From Larimichthys crocea (lineage: Eukaryota; Chordata; Actinopteri; Sciaenidae), in assembly GCF_000972845.2 (NCBI RefSeq), contig NC_040021.1, positions 12,614,908 to 12,678,907 on the forward strand: a stretch of 64,000 bases of DNA. The letters are read 5' to 3'. Both the position numbers and the translations under genes were made by a program. Positions 1 to 12,817 of the stretch are shown here, piece after piece; the stretch's first letter is position 1, and every line of letters begins with the position of its first letter. Below the pieces are notes generated by a model that saw nothing but the letters and a program-made list of their open reading frames with translations, made no database searches and was not told where the DNA came from.

Positions 1-84
1 ACTAAAAGACAACCACACTCTTTATAAGAGTGTCTAAAATAAAGCTCTGTGTGTATGTGTGTGTGAGACTGTGTGTCCACCTAC

Positions 85-161
85 CTGAGGCAGGGCCAGT
101 AAGTAGGACAGAGCCAGCATCATGTCCCTGGGAAATGCATCGTTGGCCAGCTGCAGCAAAA
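85..161 (-). CDS. nbas: nbas exon e26 (last exon in the window)
   Basis: The 77-nt exon has two bases completing Val, then 25 codons, ending in phase 0. The acceptor is tttccag before TTTTGCTG and the donor CCTCAG|gtaggt. It encodes LLQLANDAFPRDMMLALSYL and then LALPQ, matching the NBAS motif VLLQLA-x-A-P-DM-LAL-YLLALPQ. The gene continues off the left edge; roughly the C-terminal third to half of the protein is not in the window. Confidence 0.95.
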
Positions 162-2949
162 CTGGAAAAGGATGGAGGGATGGAGAGATGGAGAGAGAGG
201 GAGACTTTAACTAAAGCATTACATAGGACACACAACCAACCCTCCCCTCTTGGATGAGTCTCATCCCACGTTTGTTGAATACAGACGACAGTGCCTGTCA
301 GAATACACCTCTCTGTAGGCCAGACAAAAGAGAGGGGAGGTAAAAATAGAGGGAGTCGAGAAGAAAAGGGGGGAAGACAAAGTCAAGAAGCATCATTAAA
401 AAATCCCCCCTGAGTTCTGGGATTCTGTCCATCTTCTCGCTGGGCTATTGTGTGCCTGTCTGTGCCCGTGTGTTTTGCATATGTTGTATACAAATGTCGG
501 GCTGGTTGTGTGTGCGCGCGTGCACACGCGTGCGTGTATTGGTTTCCAGCACAGAGAGCATTCATTATTCAAAAAGTAAGTACATGCCCACTTCTAATAA
601 GTGCTCTCCAGATGAGTCCAAACTTCATCTAAGTGCACTTTAAAGTTGAATCCCCTGAATGCCAAATTAGCCTATGCATACTGACGGAAAAGACAGGCAG
701 AGGAGTTTGATTATGTGAACCCAAAAATGATCTGCGCTTAACCGGTTTCAACTTGTCCGTTTGAACCGCAGATATAGCCGAGCAGGTCAACTGTGATTAA
801 GCAACTTCTGATTAAAGATCTATTTTGGTGTCCCAATTCCATAATTAAAATATATTGCTGAGGCGCGGCAGTTCTTTTTTGCAGATCTAGGTCCAGGTCT
901 ATCTCTCTCTAATGAAAATAAATGTCACGTGCTGATGAAAACTGTGGTTGAAAGGACTGGAACAAAGCTAGTAAGTAGATTGCTTTGTCAAAATATATAT
1001 TCACTGTCATACCATACTTAGATTAATGTACTACATAAAATGATACAATATGCGCCAATGGACATAAATCAAACTGCAACCTTGGAACGCTGCAGCCAGT
1101 TGTGCTAAATTCAGTCAATATCTTTCAGGCCATTATTATGAGACACCATTCGTGTGAGCCTTCAGGTGGTAATTCAGAATCATATCACATCTCCAACTTT
1201 GTGAAAAATACAGACATGTCAACAAACTGGTGGCAAAGTGGTTCCAAAAACTAAAAACTAAAGAAAATACAATGCAAATTCAATGACGAGACGACAATAA
1301 CGCAACTTTAACGCAGCACATTTAAAATGGAAAATGTGGTCCATTAACTTAACTAGCTCTAGCTCGAACTAAATTAACTGATTTCCGTGACTGTTCTTCC
1401 TGTTCTGCCGACACTGTATGAATGAATGCGGCATTAAACCTCACAAAGGGAACAAAAACTGTTTTCTGCAATCATCCAAACATTTCCTCAAGCTGCATCA
1501 CCAACATATGCAACGAGTTTAAATGATCCCCAGCTGTGAATCCCTCTTCCATTTCCTTTGTTTATTGCATTGTGGAACAATGGTGTGCAATCAAAGCATT
1601 TTCACCGTGCATACTGACTGATTTGAGTATACTTGTTTTACATTTTTTCAGTGTTTTTCCTCAGTCTGACACGTACTTTTCAACCTCCTACCAGAAATCC
1701 ATCCACACCGATGTCATGAAGACGCAGTTGTCTGACATCACACACACTTCTTTCAATCAACAGGGGAGGGGGTAAAGTGTATTTGTAGAGTACGGTCTTC
1801 ATATTATGTCATTGAATGGGATATTTAGATACGTTTCTAAGTATAAAAGCATTATAAAATATAAAGTTTAGTCCCTGTCATTTTTCCTGCTCTGTTTTGT
1901 TTATATCTGCAAGGATGCACTACTGAGAGTTCAACTGTGTGTATACTTGCCAAAAGAAACATCAGCCTGTGACAGTCAGGCATGTTTTTTGTTCACATTT
2001 GATGTTGTGCACCTTGAACACTTGGAGGTCAAAAGTTGGACATTTCAACTGGGAAATTCTGACCTCCGACTTTAACCTGCATGCAGCATTTAGTATGTAA
2101 TATGGAATTGGGACAAAGTGTTTTTTTAGTCTCCCTAGGGCTAGGATATGGAGTCAAGAAAAAGCTTTGAGCAGAGGGATGGACTTTCTTTTTATACTGC
2201 CGGCCTCAAGGCCACAACGGGGAACACACTCACACACTCGATTATGATTAAAACTACTTCTATTCACCAGATGAATACCAAACACTGTAAACACACAGAC
2301 TCCCTTACTTAATCACTCTCTAACCCGCTCACTCACTCCGAGGAAACAGACAGTGGGAGCGAGCAGTGAAAAGCAGACAGAATCACTTTGTAGTCTCAGA
2401 CCCGAGGAGAACAAAAGCCTGTGTTGGTGATAAGAGCCGAAGACAAAATGGAACAGACAGAGAAAAGTAGAGCGTGGACACTGGGAAAGAAACAGAGGCA
2501 AAGGGAAAGAGACATATACTGTAGAACAAAATGTACACTACTGAACACACGGGCCGATACCTGACACGTGTAGCAAGAGATTTGGTGTGTGTGTGTGTGT
2601 GTGATGTACTGGTTTAAAGAGCCATAACAGCTCTCTTAAGCAGAGCGCCCACCCTCCTCCTTTTCTCGTTTTCCTCTCCCCTCCTCTCCTACCCCCCGGG
2701 TTTCAATGAGCTACACCTCAGAATGAGCTGATTACACGCCTCTCTAAAGCTACTGATACCATCGGGACAGGAATTACCAGAGGGGTAAACAGACACATGC
2801 GCGCACACCGAATAGATAACCCTGACTTAAAAGCATACAGTATTTCTGCTTGTGAGAGAGTGGAAAACAGGGAGAGTGATCGAGAGACAACGCATAGAGC
2901 AGTGACTGCGGTGTGATTGTTTTCTGTCTGTGTGTGTCCACACATACTG

Positions 2950-2994
<45 letters not shown>

Positions 2995-4770
2995 CTGCTC
3001 CCTGTGTCAGCTAAATCGGGCCAGTTGTTAGCAGGACGGTGAGACAGTGACTTATTACTATATCACCTGTGCAGGCAGTGTGAAAAACAACTGATTATGG
3101 CCTCAACCAACATGCAGCCAATGGCAGCACTCTATGTTGCATGTGCGTGTGTGTGTGTGTGTGTGTGTGTCTCTTCACACCATCTTACTCAGCTCAGTCC
3201 CTTTGAGTCACTTTCCACTTGTGTCATCATTAATTACCTCTACCTTATCTGAACCAGGTGAAAAATCAATATATTTATTTTCTTAAAGGCCATCTTCTAT
3301 TTTTTTTTTTTTTTTTTTTTTGAGAACAGCCGGCGTAGCGGGCCGATACAGGAGTCATTAATCGAAGGTTGTTATCGGACGCGATGCCGTCCAAGCCGGC
3401 TTTTCTCTTTCTCAACACGTCGCACTCCGTGGCAGCTCCAAAGGGAAGGTGACTTTTAAGAAGAGAGATATTCATTTGAATGACGGCAAGTGAGGGAGTT
3501 TGGATTGAGTGTGTGAGAAGAGGTGTGTGTGTGCGTATGGTCAAAGTGTGTGCCTCGCATTCTTCAGTTTCCATGTATTAATATTCAAACACACATACAT
3601 ACACGTACGGACACACACACACACCCAGACACGTTTGCTCTTTATTTTTGAAGTGGCATCGATTTTGGCGAGCAGCTGCGATCCATCATGCAGCGTGGCC
3701 CTGATGTTTTGACTTGATGCTATCTCTCTCGGTGAAGCGTCATTATTTACTGTTGCCGTGGGATACGTGCGTATACATTAATTAATCGATGTGAGGCTAT
3801 TCTTCCCGTGTTGTCCCCCTCGTCCACCGCGAACCTGGCGAGACGGATGAGGAGAGGAGTGAGCAGGGCAAATATCACAACTTCACTAAGACTGAGCATA
3901 AAGAAACAGCTCAAGTTACACAGCACTCACTCGATCTATCAAACAGGAAAGATTTTCTAAGTGCTTTTCCGCTAAGCACTTATTAATACAGGTAAAGATC
4001 GCTACAGTCGAGGTTGCTAAATCAGTCCAGCAATGAGTCACAAAATACTTTAACCGCATTACAAAAGCTTCTGGAAATAATATGCATAGTTGGGACTTGA
4101 TTGCCCCAAATGATCCAATAAGCAGCTATAGGCAGCTCTGAAAAATTCACAACTCATTCTGGCGCTTCACCCTAAAGCTGAGCCAGCAGCGTGTGTTTAA
4201 ATTAATCTTGTTGGTTGCATTAATTCACACTACATGTTTCTATCACTTCTTCTTTTTGCATCTTTGTCTGCACAGTACGGATCAATCAATGGTTAAGAAG
4301 TGTCATTAAAAGTGTGAATAAAGAGAAAGGCGGCCTTACTTTGTGCAACTCTACTACGAGCAGAGAAAGCACGACTAAAGAGGGAAAAGTAAAAAAAAAA
4401 AAAAAGGAAAGTGTGGAGCCGCAGATGGCATGAAGATGCAGACAATATGGTCTGTCTGTTCTGCGGCAAAGTTCAGTGTTATTTCGATCACAGCACAGTC
4501 TCAGAGACTATAGCGGCGCCATGTTAAAACACCACTCCGATAGTATTTAAAAACAGGCACCTCGAGGAAGAGCTCAAGCTGCGCGACAGCTGACACAAAC
4601 TGTACGTCAAATGACAACTGATGTGGCAGAAATTCTTTCTTTCTAAACTGAGTCGAGGGCTACCAGTCCGTAATTGAAATAAAGGCACTGTTAAACTTGT
4701 GTTACTAAACACTATGCAGACTGGAGTCCAGACTATGAGTAATATGTGGAGGCCTTTTCTGCTTGCGTAC
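162..4770 (-). other. nbas: nbas intron e25-e26 (4.6 kb)
   Basis: No exon or gene is visible. It holds CA/GT repeats at 2585-2603, 2952-2992 and 3147-3170, a T run at 3301-3321, and an A run at 4391-4405. A perfect 15-bp inverted pair (829-843 and 2101-2115, tgtcccaattccata and its complement) could mark the ends of an old DNA element of about 1.3 kb. The rest shows nothing I can name. Confidence 0.6.
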
Positions 4771-4894
4771 CTTCCGTTGCCGGAAAAAGGGTTTGTCCTT
4801 CCGTTTTGGTCTCAGCCAGTTTGCCGGTCCTCAGCAAAACCTCTGCAAAGTTTTCCTGAGGCACGTCTTTGTAGGACGAATACACGTCTTGACT
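4771..4894 (-). CDS. nbas: nbas exon e25
   Basis: The 124-nt exon starts in phase 0 and ends with one base of a Val codon. The acceptor is tcctttag before AGTCAAG and the donor CGGAAG|gtacgc. It encodes SQDVYSSYKDVPQENFAEVL, then LRTGKLAETKTEGQTLFPAT, aligning with the NBAS block Y-VP-E-FAEVLLRTGKLAE-K-FP-TE. Confidence 0.95.
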
Positions 4895-6061
4895 CTAAAG
4901 GAAAGAATGGAGAAGAGAGAGTGATAAATAAGTACATAATGCTGTGCTGTGGGAATCCCAACAGTAAGGAGAGCAGATCAGAAATGACACAGGGAGATGT
5001 GATTAAGGTGACAGAGCGGTCCTAATTCCCAGGGAGTCAGACTGATGGGAGAGTAAACAAATGAACTTCGGTGCCAAATAAAGCCTTTTAACATGGGCCC
5101 TTGTGATAATTCATTTATAGGATTCTTGTGCACTGAGTTATTTCTCAACTGTCGGAGGTGAACAATGAAGTTTGCGTTCTCGCAGACCTCAGAGCTATCG
5201 CTTCAGCACACAGCGTTTCCTGACGGTCTTCGCTGCCCTCGCTTCATCCATCTTTCTGTCTTGTTGCATTTGTCTCTCTTTCTCTCTCAATCAGCCTCTC
5301 CTACCTACCCACTTCCTTCATCGAAACTGTTAAGGTAAAAAACATGATCGCATTGATCAGCCAGCTCATAGACAGATGGACGTGGGGAGCCATTATTGGT
5401 GGATGGATGATGGAAGATGGATGAACGCTAGAGATGGAGCGGAGGAAGGGATTTGGAAAGGCCTATTAAAATGTCATGAGGAGAGATGTATCGGCCTTCT
5501 CCGTTTCCCCTCACGTCCACTCTTTTAGCTATCCACATGATTTGTGTCTCTGAGTAAAAAGCCCAGTCATAGCCCAGGGCGACCATTTTCTAGGCATAAA
5601 GGTCAAACTACTCCTTTTCTTACTTTTGTTCTTTTCCACTTCCATAACTCCTTCTGTCGATATCCTTTTTTGGGGGGATTTTTATAACATTCATCTCCTC
5701 TCCTCCATCTAATACATACAGTACATCTTCTGTTATATTTTACCACATCTCCAATTTTGTTTGCCGTTATCATACCATCATTCTAAAGTTTATCCTTCTT
5801 TTCACCATAAAGTACTTCCAAATTGCTTTTGGCATTAAAGTTACTTGCCTGAAATCAATATTCATTTTGTCTCAACACTGTTTTTGAAGGAATTTGAAAG
5901 TCATAGGAGTAAAAAATGAAATGCCTTAAGTTATAAACCTACTCAGGCGTTTTTGTTGTAATTTGAGAAGGTGGCCCGGGGTAAAACAACAAAAACAGGA
6001 GAAGTAAGGAAAACTGTAATGAAAAAAGAGCCATGAGGCCTGCTGGTCTTAAGCCACTCAC
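4895..6061 (-). other. nbas: nbas intron e24-e25 (1.2 kb)
   Basis: Ordinary intron sequence, fairly AT-rich towards the left of e24. I see no repeat family, RNA or extra exon. Confidence 0.6.
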
Positions 6062-6175
6062 CAGGTCTACATAGGGATCATCAATGACTTCCTGATAAAA
6101 GGGGCTACAGCCTTGACGCTCCAGGTTGGAGTTCTCACACGCCCCTTCCTGACTGGAGGCTCCTGCGTGGTGACC
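6062..6175 (-). CDS. nbas: nbas exon e24
   Basis: The exon has 114 nt (38 codons), phase 0 at both ends. The acceptor is tcctcag before GGTCAC and the donor GACCTG|gtgagt. It encodes GHHAGASSQEGACENSNLER, then QGCSPFYQEVIDDPYVDL. The LE-QGC-PFY-x-VI-P-V core matches NBAS; the first 18 residues are variable. Confidence 0.94.
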
Positions 6176-6844
6176 CTGAGGAGCCATCAAAACATTATTA
6201 AACTTTCACAACATGCCCATAGCACTGTCATCTCTCTCTATCCCACAGCTCACATCCTCTGCGTTTTCCTCTCTCCACAAAAACTTGGCGACCACGGGCC
6301 GCCGCCACCACCCCTGAAATCACTGAGAGCAGAGACGCCATCAATCTCCGCCCCGGCAACCACCAAGCCAGTCCAGCCGCCGGCAAGCCGCCACATATTA
6401 AAATATTCAACAGGCGGGCCAATTAATTATGCAAGAGATGAGCTCTTGATCAGTTGTTTTTAGACGGGGAAGTCTGCGAGTGTGTGAGGTGTGGGAGGCA
6501 GGGGCAGACAGGAAACTGTGTCTTTTCACGCACAAACAGTCAAACACACATGCCATGCAGCTCAGGAACCAATGACAGTTAAAAAAAACAAAAACAAACA
6601 TGAAGCGAATACTGCAGCCAATGCTTTGTTATTGCTTGATCATGCTTTTTTACAGCACTATGTTTATGCATTCATAAATTATGAATCCATATATTGATTG
6701 AAGTCAAGACAACACATAAAGACTGCACACATTCAGACCCACAAGTTAGTTAGTTAGTTAATTCATTGGGAACTTTACTGCCCCTGACTGTCGTCAGCTT
6801 CGCCACAGATCACATCAATTTCAAAACAGTCACGGTGTTCTTAC
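6176..6844 (-). other. nbas: nbas intron e23-e24 (0.67 kb)
   Basis: Unremarkable, with a GC-rich patch at 6290-6380 and a short TTAG run near 6746-6760. No feature is supported. Confidence 0.6.
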
Positions 6845-7021
6845 TTGCAATGGCCGGAGGTAGTTGAGGGATTCCTTCCACCAGCGGTGGTCGCTCACTG
6901 CGGTCAGCACGGCCTTTGTGGTTAATCCTGTAGTGGTCAGCACCTTCATGGTCTTAGCTGTAGTTCTGTGCAGCAGGTCCCCTGCTGTCCCCACAGGGGA
7001 GCCCGCAGAGGGAGCACAGGC
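6845..7021 (-). CDS. nbas: nbas exon e23
   Basis: The exon has 177 nt (59 codons), phase 0 at both ends. The acceptor is ggccccag before GCCTGTG and the donor TTGCAA|gtaaga. It encodes a variable start (ACAPSAGSPVGTAGDLLHRT), then TAKTMKVLTTTGLTTKAVLT and AVSDHRWWKESLNYLRPLQ. The TMKVL-x-T-TTKAVL-AVSD-WWK-SL-YLRPLQ pattern is a strong NBAS signature. Confidence 0.96.
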
Positions 7022-9069
7022 CTGGGGCCAAGCAGGTGACAGAGGTGACAGGATGAACAAAAAAAAGACATGATGGCCACATTATTTAAGAGTGTGAGTC
7101 TGGTGTGTCAGCAGTAATATCCACTTTAACAGATTTTATGACTTGAAATCATCCTGCATTACTACCACTGGATCCTTTGAACATTTCTTTTTCTTTTGCA
7201 ACTGAAAAAGCAGCATCGGAGGAGTTCTCTGACTGTTACATCTGTGTTGCTAAATTAGCCAAAGAACAAATTTTGTACGGAGGACTCTTGAGTATTAATG
7301 TGCTATCAGACATGGTTGTATTCTGTTTTTTATTAGGTACTAGGGAGGAGCACTTCAATAAGCGCAGGGCTCTTCATGTTTGTCGGTTTGTTTGTGCAAT
7401 CCATAAGGGAATTATAATATGCACTGTTCAGGCAGCACAAAGCCTCCCAGCTCTGTATGAGAGACACAGAGCCGGTCCTTGTACAGAACCTTGGTTGTGT
7501 AGTAGTAAGTTTGGGCAGATCCATTACATGAAGACGGTGAACTCGTGAACTTGTTTTTTTTTTAGCTGTGGTGACTTACGCAACTGATTAATTTGAACCT
7601 CCTCTTGCACAATTGCATGTTTCCTAAAGAAAATCCAACATTGATAAAAGCATTGCAATATTTACAAGATTACGAACTGGATTACTGACTGTGGCGACGT
7701 TCCCAGATAAAATGTTGTAATAAAGGATCAGCCTGGAGGATTTAATGGCATCTAGTGGTGATCACACCAAAGACCGTCTCTAGAGCCAGTGTTAACTTTG
7801 TCCGATTATATCTGTGGATATAATAAGCTCATTCTGAGGTGATAAAAACATAACATATTTTCAGGTGACATTTCAGGTTCATTACACACTAATGAAACAG
7901 TGAACTTTTAGGTTACTGCTAATGCAAACCAAACATTTCCTACTCCTGCGTCTTCACATTAAAAGGCAAAACACGAGTTGACTTTTATTACGAAGCAGTC
8001 ATACAGTAGTCATAGTCAGCTTGACGCTGCTGCCACTCATAAAAAATGCATCTGTGTAACAAGACAATGGTCATTTTTGGCACCGGTTTGAAATATCGCT
8101 GGGACTAATGGACCAAGAAGGAGCAGCCACAGTGAGCTGTCAGATGAAGTGCTGCAGGGGACGGGCTGGAACTTTTCAGTGAGGTAACCAACTACTTTGA
8201 CTTTGACTGTGTGCAGACTCATGCTGTGCGCAGTATAAAATCAGATCATGGTTGCTCACGAAATGATGGGAAGTGCCAATCATTGCCTAACTTCTTTATT
8301 TTTTTATCACCAGTAAACCATAGGTGTCGCCAAATCAACAAGGGCTGAAATCTATATAGAATAAAATCCGTCTCTAAAAATGTTCCTCACATTTTTCGTG
8401 ACCACTCTTGTTTCTCCTTCATGCTTGGAAGGACAAGGCGAGACGAGGCAGTTGAAATCAGATTCCATGGTATGTCGGATACTGCACTATTGAAAAGGAA
8501 ATCAAAACCAAATTTAGAGAGCCAGTGGGCCGGGGCCAAATCGTTTAGTGCCTTTCATCAATACTTTATTTGGCAGGGGATTTAGGGTCAGGAAATGAAA
8601 GGAACCCAAACACACATACACTCAAGATGTTTGTAAAAAAAGAACACAAACACACAGATAAATAAATGCACCTCTGGAGTGCGCACACACACACTCATCT
8701 AAGGCTTAAATATACACGGGTGAGGAGAAGGGACATCAATACGGCAATAAAATGACAACAGACAGCTTCAAATGAGCGCCCATCCGCACACAAAGGCGAT
8801 ACGATGCAAGTCATGAAACATTAACACCCACTCAAGGCATCATAAAGCTGGCGGTGCTGAAGGGGAGGAGAAGGGGAAGCATAAATAAATCAAGGGAGCT
8901 GAGCAACCTTAACACTAGATTTACACCTCATCAAATATGGAGCAATAGGAAAACACACAAACCAAAGGAGAGAGACACACCTACACAGGAGTAGTATACG
9001 AAACAGCTCAGACGCTGGCTTTAATGTAAAGAAACACAGAGGTTTACATATGAAAACACGCACACAAAC
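7022..9069 (-). other. nbas: nbas intron e22-e23 (2.0 kb)
   Basis: A longer open frame at 7177-7548 (plus strand) has no recognisable protein. No other feature is seen. Confidence 0.55.
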
Positions 9070-9153
9070 CTTTGCAGAGTCTGTCTCGTCGGCCTCACGT
9101 CCACTCTCGGTAATAACAGGCTCCATTTGATAGTTAACTGCCTGATACAACAC
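9070..9153 (-). CDS. nbas: nbas exon e22
   Basis: The exon has 84 nt (28 codons), phase 0 at both ends. The acceptor is cctccag before GTGTTG and the donor GCAAAG|gtttgt. It encodes VLYQAVNYQMEPVITESGRE and then ADETDSAK. The start (LYQ-VN-Q) aligns with NBAS; the remainder is an acidic, poorly conserved loop. Length is a multiple of three, so skipping would stay in frame. Confidence 0.92.
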
Positions 9154-10266
9154 CTGGAGGACAGAAAGGTTTGGTTTCACTGAAAGGCTAAAAGCACAAA
9201 GTGAAAGGAGGTAGTTTTCACTGTGTTTCTTAAAAGATTTGATTTTTTCGAGTCAGTATTTTGTTGGCCACCTCTTCACAAATTTCAGAGAGTAGTAGTT
9301 AAAGAGAAAAAGAGAAGTGGCACTAGAAGCCTAAGAGCTTCATTTTTCTGCAGCACTGATTTCCTGTTTTTGGCTCATAACGCTTAAAACGCAGCAAAGT
9401 CTACTCACGGGCTGAATATAACAATCTACTGTGAGAAGTTCAACCAAAGAGTGATGGCGTTTCATGTTTCATCTGAATACATTTTTGAAGCCCTTAGATG
9501 GAAAATATTCCTTTTCATTAGAGAAAAATGAAAAGACAACAAACATCATTTTTGTAGAACAAATGTCTTTCCTAAATTTTTAATCATCTTGTGAAGCCTG
9601 TTACGGGATCTCAACCTCTGAAGAGGGATGTTAGCTGCATTAACCCAATATTTTTTAGCCCTAGGCCTGCATTTGCTAATATGAAAGGTTACTGTTGAGT
9701 TCCTTAGAAAAAAGGTTCCACTGATTTGTCTACTGCTCTGCCAGAGTACCCACGCAGACACAGGGAGAACATGCAAACTCCACACAGAAAGAAAGGCACC
9801 AGCCGAGGTTCGAACCAGGAAATGTGAGGCAACAGTGCTAACCACTGCACCACCGTGCCGCCCCTGATTAGCTTCATCACTGCAAACCAAAGGTAAATAG
9901 TCTCAGTTAAAAAAGTAACTAGAACTGGACTTACTTGAAATTTAACAATGTTCTGCTCAGATAGGACAGGACAGGATGCATCAACTATCTTGAATTTAGT
10001 TACGTTACTGTAGGTTAGACCAAGAGTTTAGTATTCATAAAATTTGAGTTATTCCAATTTTAGTTTGATTTCATTAGTATTACTAATTATGATACACTGA
10101 CTGGGTCTGTTAAATTATATGACATGGCTGTTTATTCATGTTATTATTTTGCAGAATATATTTACTATTGGTACAAAACACTGGTATCAGTTCCGGTTGT
10201 ACTGCATTCTAAGAAATCTTTTTTAAAAGCCATTATGGTCAAACCACAAAGAAAATAAAGACTGAC
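9154..10266 (-). other. nbas: nbas intron e21-e22 (1.1 kb)
   Basis: Contains the SINE-head fragment at 9740-9866. Otherwise it is AT-rich sequence without a recognisable element. Confidence 0.6.
9740..9866 (-). mobile_element. tRNA-derived SINE head (fragment)
   Basis: Read on the minus strand, it starts with GGCGGCACGGTGGTGCAGTG, then TTAGCACTG, which looks like a Pol III A box. It continues to GGTTCGAACC at 9807-9816, a B-box match. The leftmost part (tgtctgcgtgg... read on minus) overlaps in sequence with the right end of the fragment at 29925-30180, so the two look like the head and tail of one family common in fish genomes. Only the promoter-bearing head is present here. The family name is not assigned from memory. 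Confidence 0.7.
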
Positions 10267-10424
10267 CTGAGTCTGCAGGTCACTGGAGGCAGCCAGGAGG
10301 CCATGAATGTTGTCTGGAGGACAGTGGGTGAGAGAGAAGGCTAAAAGTTCCTGACGGGCCTCCAGGTCTCCGTAGCCCTCACACTGACCGAGTTGACTGC
10401 ACACATCCCATGCTGGACTATAAC
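10267..10424 (-). CDS. nbas: nbas exon e21
   Basis: The 158-nt exon has two bases completing Gly, then 52 codons, ending in phase 0. The acceptor is cccccag before GTTATAG and the donor ACTCAG|gtcagt. It encodes YSPAWDVCSQLGQCEGYGDL, then EARQELLAFSLTHCPPDNIH and GLLAASSDLQTQ. The WDVCSQLGQ-EGY-DL-RQEL-AF-LTHCPP motif is one of the clearest NBAS matches in the window. Confidence 0.97.
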
Positions 10425-12703
10425 CTGGGGGAAAGGCAGATGAAGGAGAATGGGAGTGGGAGGCATGGTGAAGTGGTGTAAGAGAGGAAAGGAGAAAACA
10501 AGATGACGTGGGTTTAATTTAAAGTGAAAACGAGCGCAGCAGCTGACAGCTACAGTGAAAGAATAAATAAAAACAAAATGCGGTAAAAGATGATAGAAAA
10601 TATGAGGTCAAAAATAAACACAATATAGCTGAGCTGAAATTGTTTTATATCGGCGTCCTTCTGTCTCTGCTGATCTACCCTGAGTCCCATCAGATAGACG
10701 GTGAAGGCCTACCGACACACATGCTGAAAGAGTTTGCAGAACAAAAAGATGCAGAGGATATTGATGATACAATAAAGAGTAACCTTCCAAGCCCTGGGGA
10801 TATTAATACATATTTAAGTATAAACCACGTTTCCCCTTGAAGAAAATATCATTGTAATAACCGTGCTGCATTTGTTCCAGCTTCATCACAGTCAAAAACC
10901 AACACGCAATCCTGACTTCATTCTTACAGATTCAATTATTCCCACTGTGCTTACAGGCAGAGAATACCGGTGCTTATCTGATTACGCCTTCTCCTTCTCC
11001 CCGACACCTTTTTCTCATCCACATTGTCTCCCGTTACTCAGCAATGTGGGGGGACTCGGTGAAATCCTACTCACTTAGATTTTTCTGTTGTATAATGCAA
11101 AACGGGGTCATAGGAAATAAGTAATTACCACAGTGACCGCTTTAAATCCCTTCAGGGTAAATATGAGGAGCAGGCGGTCTAAATTGGAAAATTACTGTCA
11201 TATTCTTATTATTGTTCTCGTGCATGAGGAGACACAAAGTCCCTCATGCTCAATTTTGGCCATCCAAGGAAGGCTGTAAGAAGTACAAAGTCTCAAGTGT
11301 GAAACCATTAGACAAACTATCAGGTCACCCAGGATTTATGGAAATATCTTTCAAAGCAGTCCATTCATGAGTTTAACAATATTACCTAAAACCCTTATAT
11401 TGAAGTGGAAGCCACATGTTAACGTTATTTATCACTGCTATTTCAATTTTGACAAGTGTACTTTTGCCAATTGGGTGAATATACTTTGAGTTGTTTAGAT
11501 AATAAAGGCAGGGGTATGCTCAAAACAAACAAGCTCATATAACGTTTTCCAGCCATGTCAAAAAGCAAAAATAAGGCTCTAATTGGTCAAGACAAGATGT
11601 GATAATTGTTTAAGTGGGTATAATGGTTTATGCACTTGTAAAATATTTTTATTCTTTATAGCATATCATATTGTGGTGGTCATTTGTACAAAAGAAATGA
11701 AACTTTGAAAAGAAGAAGCTTTCGCATCTTCACACTCCTGGCTAATCCTTGCTTTAAACGAATGTGAATGTGAAATTGTCATTTTTGATAAGTTGCAGAA
11801 ATTGTTTACACACACTCAAATTCCAACGTCAGAAAGATATGGAGAGAGGATGTCAGACCATCTGTCAAGCACTCTGTCTGAAGTATACTGTTACCTCAAG
11901 ACTAGAATGGGACTTTGTTTAAAGCTCGTGTAAAGTAAGAATAAACTTGTGTTCTGAGTTTGTCAAAGAAGAAAGTGTTATTGACAACCCAGCCAAATCT
12001 GAATGGTTAAAAATATCGACAAGTTTATGAAATTTGGTGAATATGGTGAAGCCACGCCCACTCGTGGGAGCAGTCAAGCAGCAATTTTGAAGCGACTGAA
12101 ACGTATCAGATGAGTTCAGAAAATGACATGACTAACTTTGAAACACTGAGCGAGATGAATTCATCTCTATCTCTCTGCTAGGGTTAGACTCAGGGTGGCC
12201 TCAGTGTGTCATCGAGCCACCCTTTAGGACCGCCCAAAAAATCCTGGACTGAAAACTGGTGAAAAACAGTTTTAACCTCTGACTCCACATGTCAGTAATA
12301 TATATCGTTCAAAATCTTTTCACGTGTTTTCGCAACTATTTTCCAACATATTCAATGTATTTTGATAGAAATCTCAGAATTGCCTTTACACGGACTATAA
12401 GACTTCCCAAGATGTCATCTTTAAAAATGAAATTAGAAAAATAAACATTTTTATCATGACCAACATTCTTCAGCCAATCATGTTTACACAAGGAAACCAC
12501 CTTATACCAGCAACTGTGTAACCTAGCTGCTATCTCCTATCATAGATAGGATGATGAATACATGTGAATTCAAAATTATTTATTCATTTCCAGTCTGAGA
12601 AAATGTTTCCCTCATATAATCTCATAATGAGGACAGACAGGCATAAGTGAGCTCTGCATTAGATTTCCACAAGGTTCAGTCTGGTTCACGGTAAACTACA
12701 TAC
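10425..12703 (-). other. nbas: nbas intron e20-e21 (2.3 kb)
   Basis: I see no repeat family or gene. Small open frames at 10640-10840 and 10863-11078 show no family resemblance. Confidence 0.55.
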
Positions 12704-12817
12704 CTGCAGCCATGAGGTCCTGACAGTGGATGTAGGAGGCCTTGAAGTCCCGACACCGGAGAGCTTGCTCTGCCAGCAGGGTCAGCACTTGGCCTTTTCG
12801 TGCGGCCTTGTCATCTC
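12704..12817 (-). CDS. nbas: nbas exon e20
   Basis: The 114-nt exon has two bases completing Gly, 37 codons, and one trailing base. The acceptor is tgtctag before GAGATG and the donor GCTGCAG|gtatgt. It encodes DDKAARKGQVLTLLAEQALR, then CRDFKASYIHCQDLMAA, equivalent to the NBAS segment RGQVL-LL-EQALR-x-D-KA-x-HCQ-LM. A CA repeat (12827-12851) lies just upstream of the acceptor. Confidence 0.95.

Noticed and set aside
7177..7548. 123-codon plus-strand open frame in the e22-e23 intron
   Set aside because: No similarity to a known family and no sign of splice sites or promoter; treated as chance.
9807..9816. GGTTCGAACC as part of a functional tRNA gene (also GGTTCGAATCCC at 20034-20045)
   Set aside because: No cloverleaf with a paired acceptor stem can be formed around these B boxes. 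The surroundings are repeat-like bodies, so they are SINE heads.
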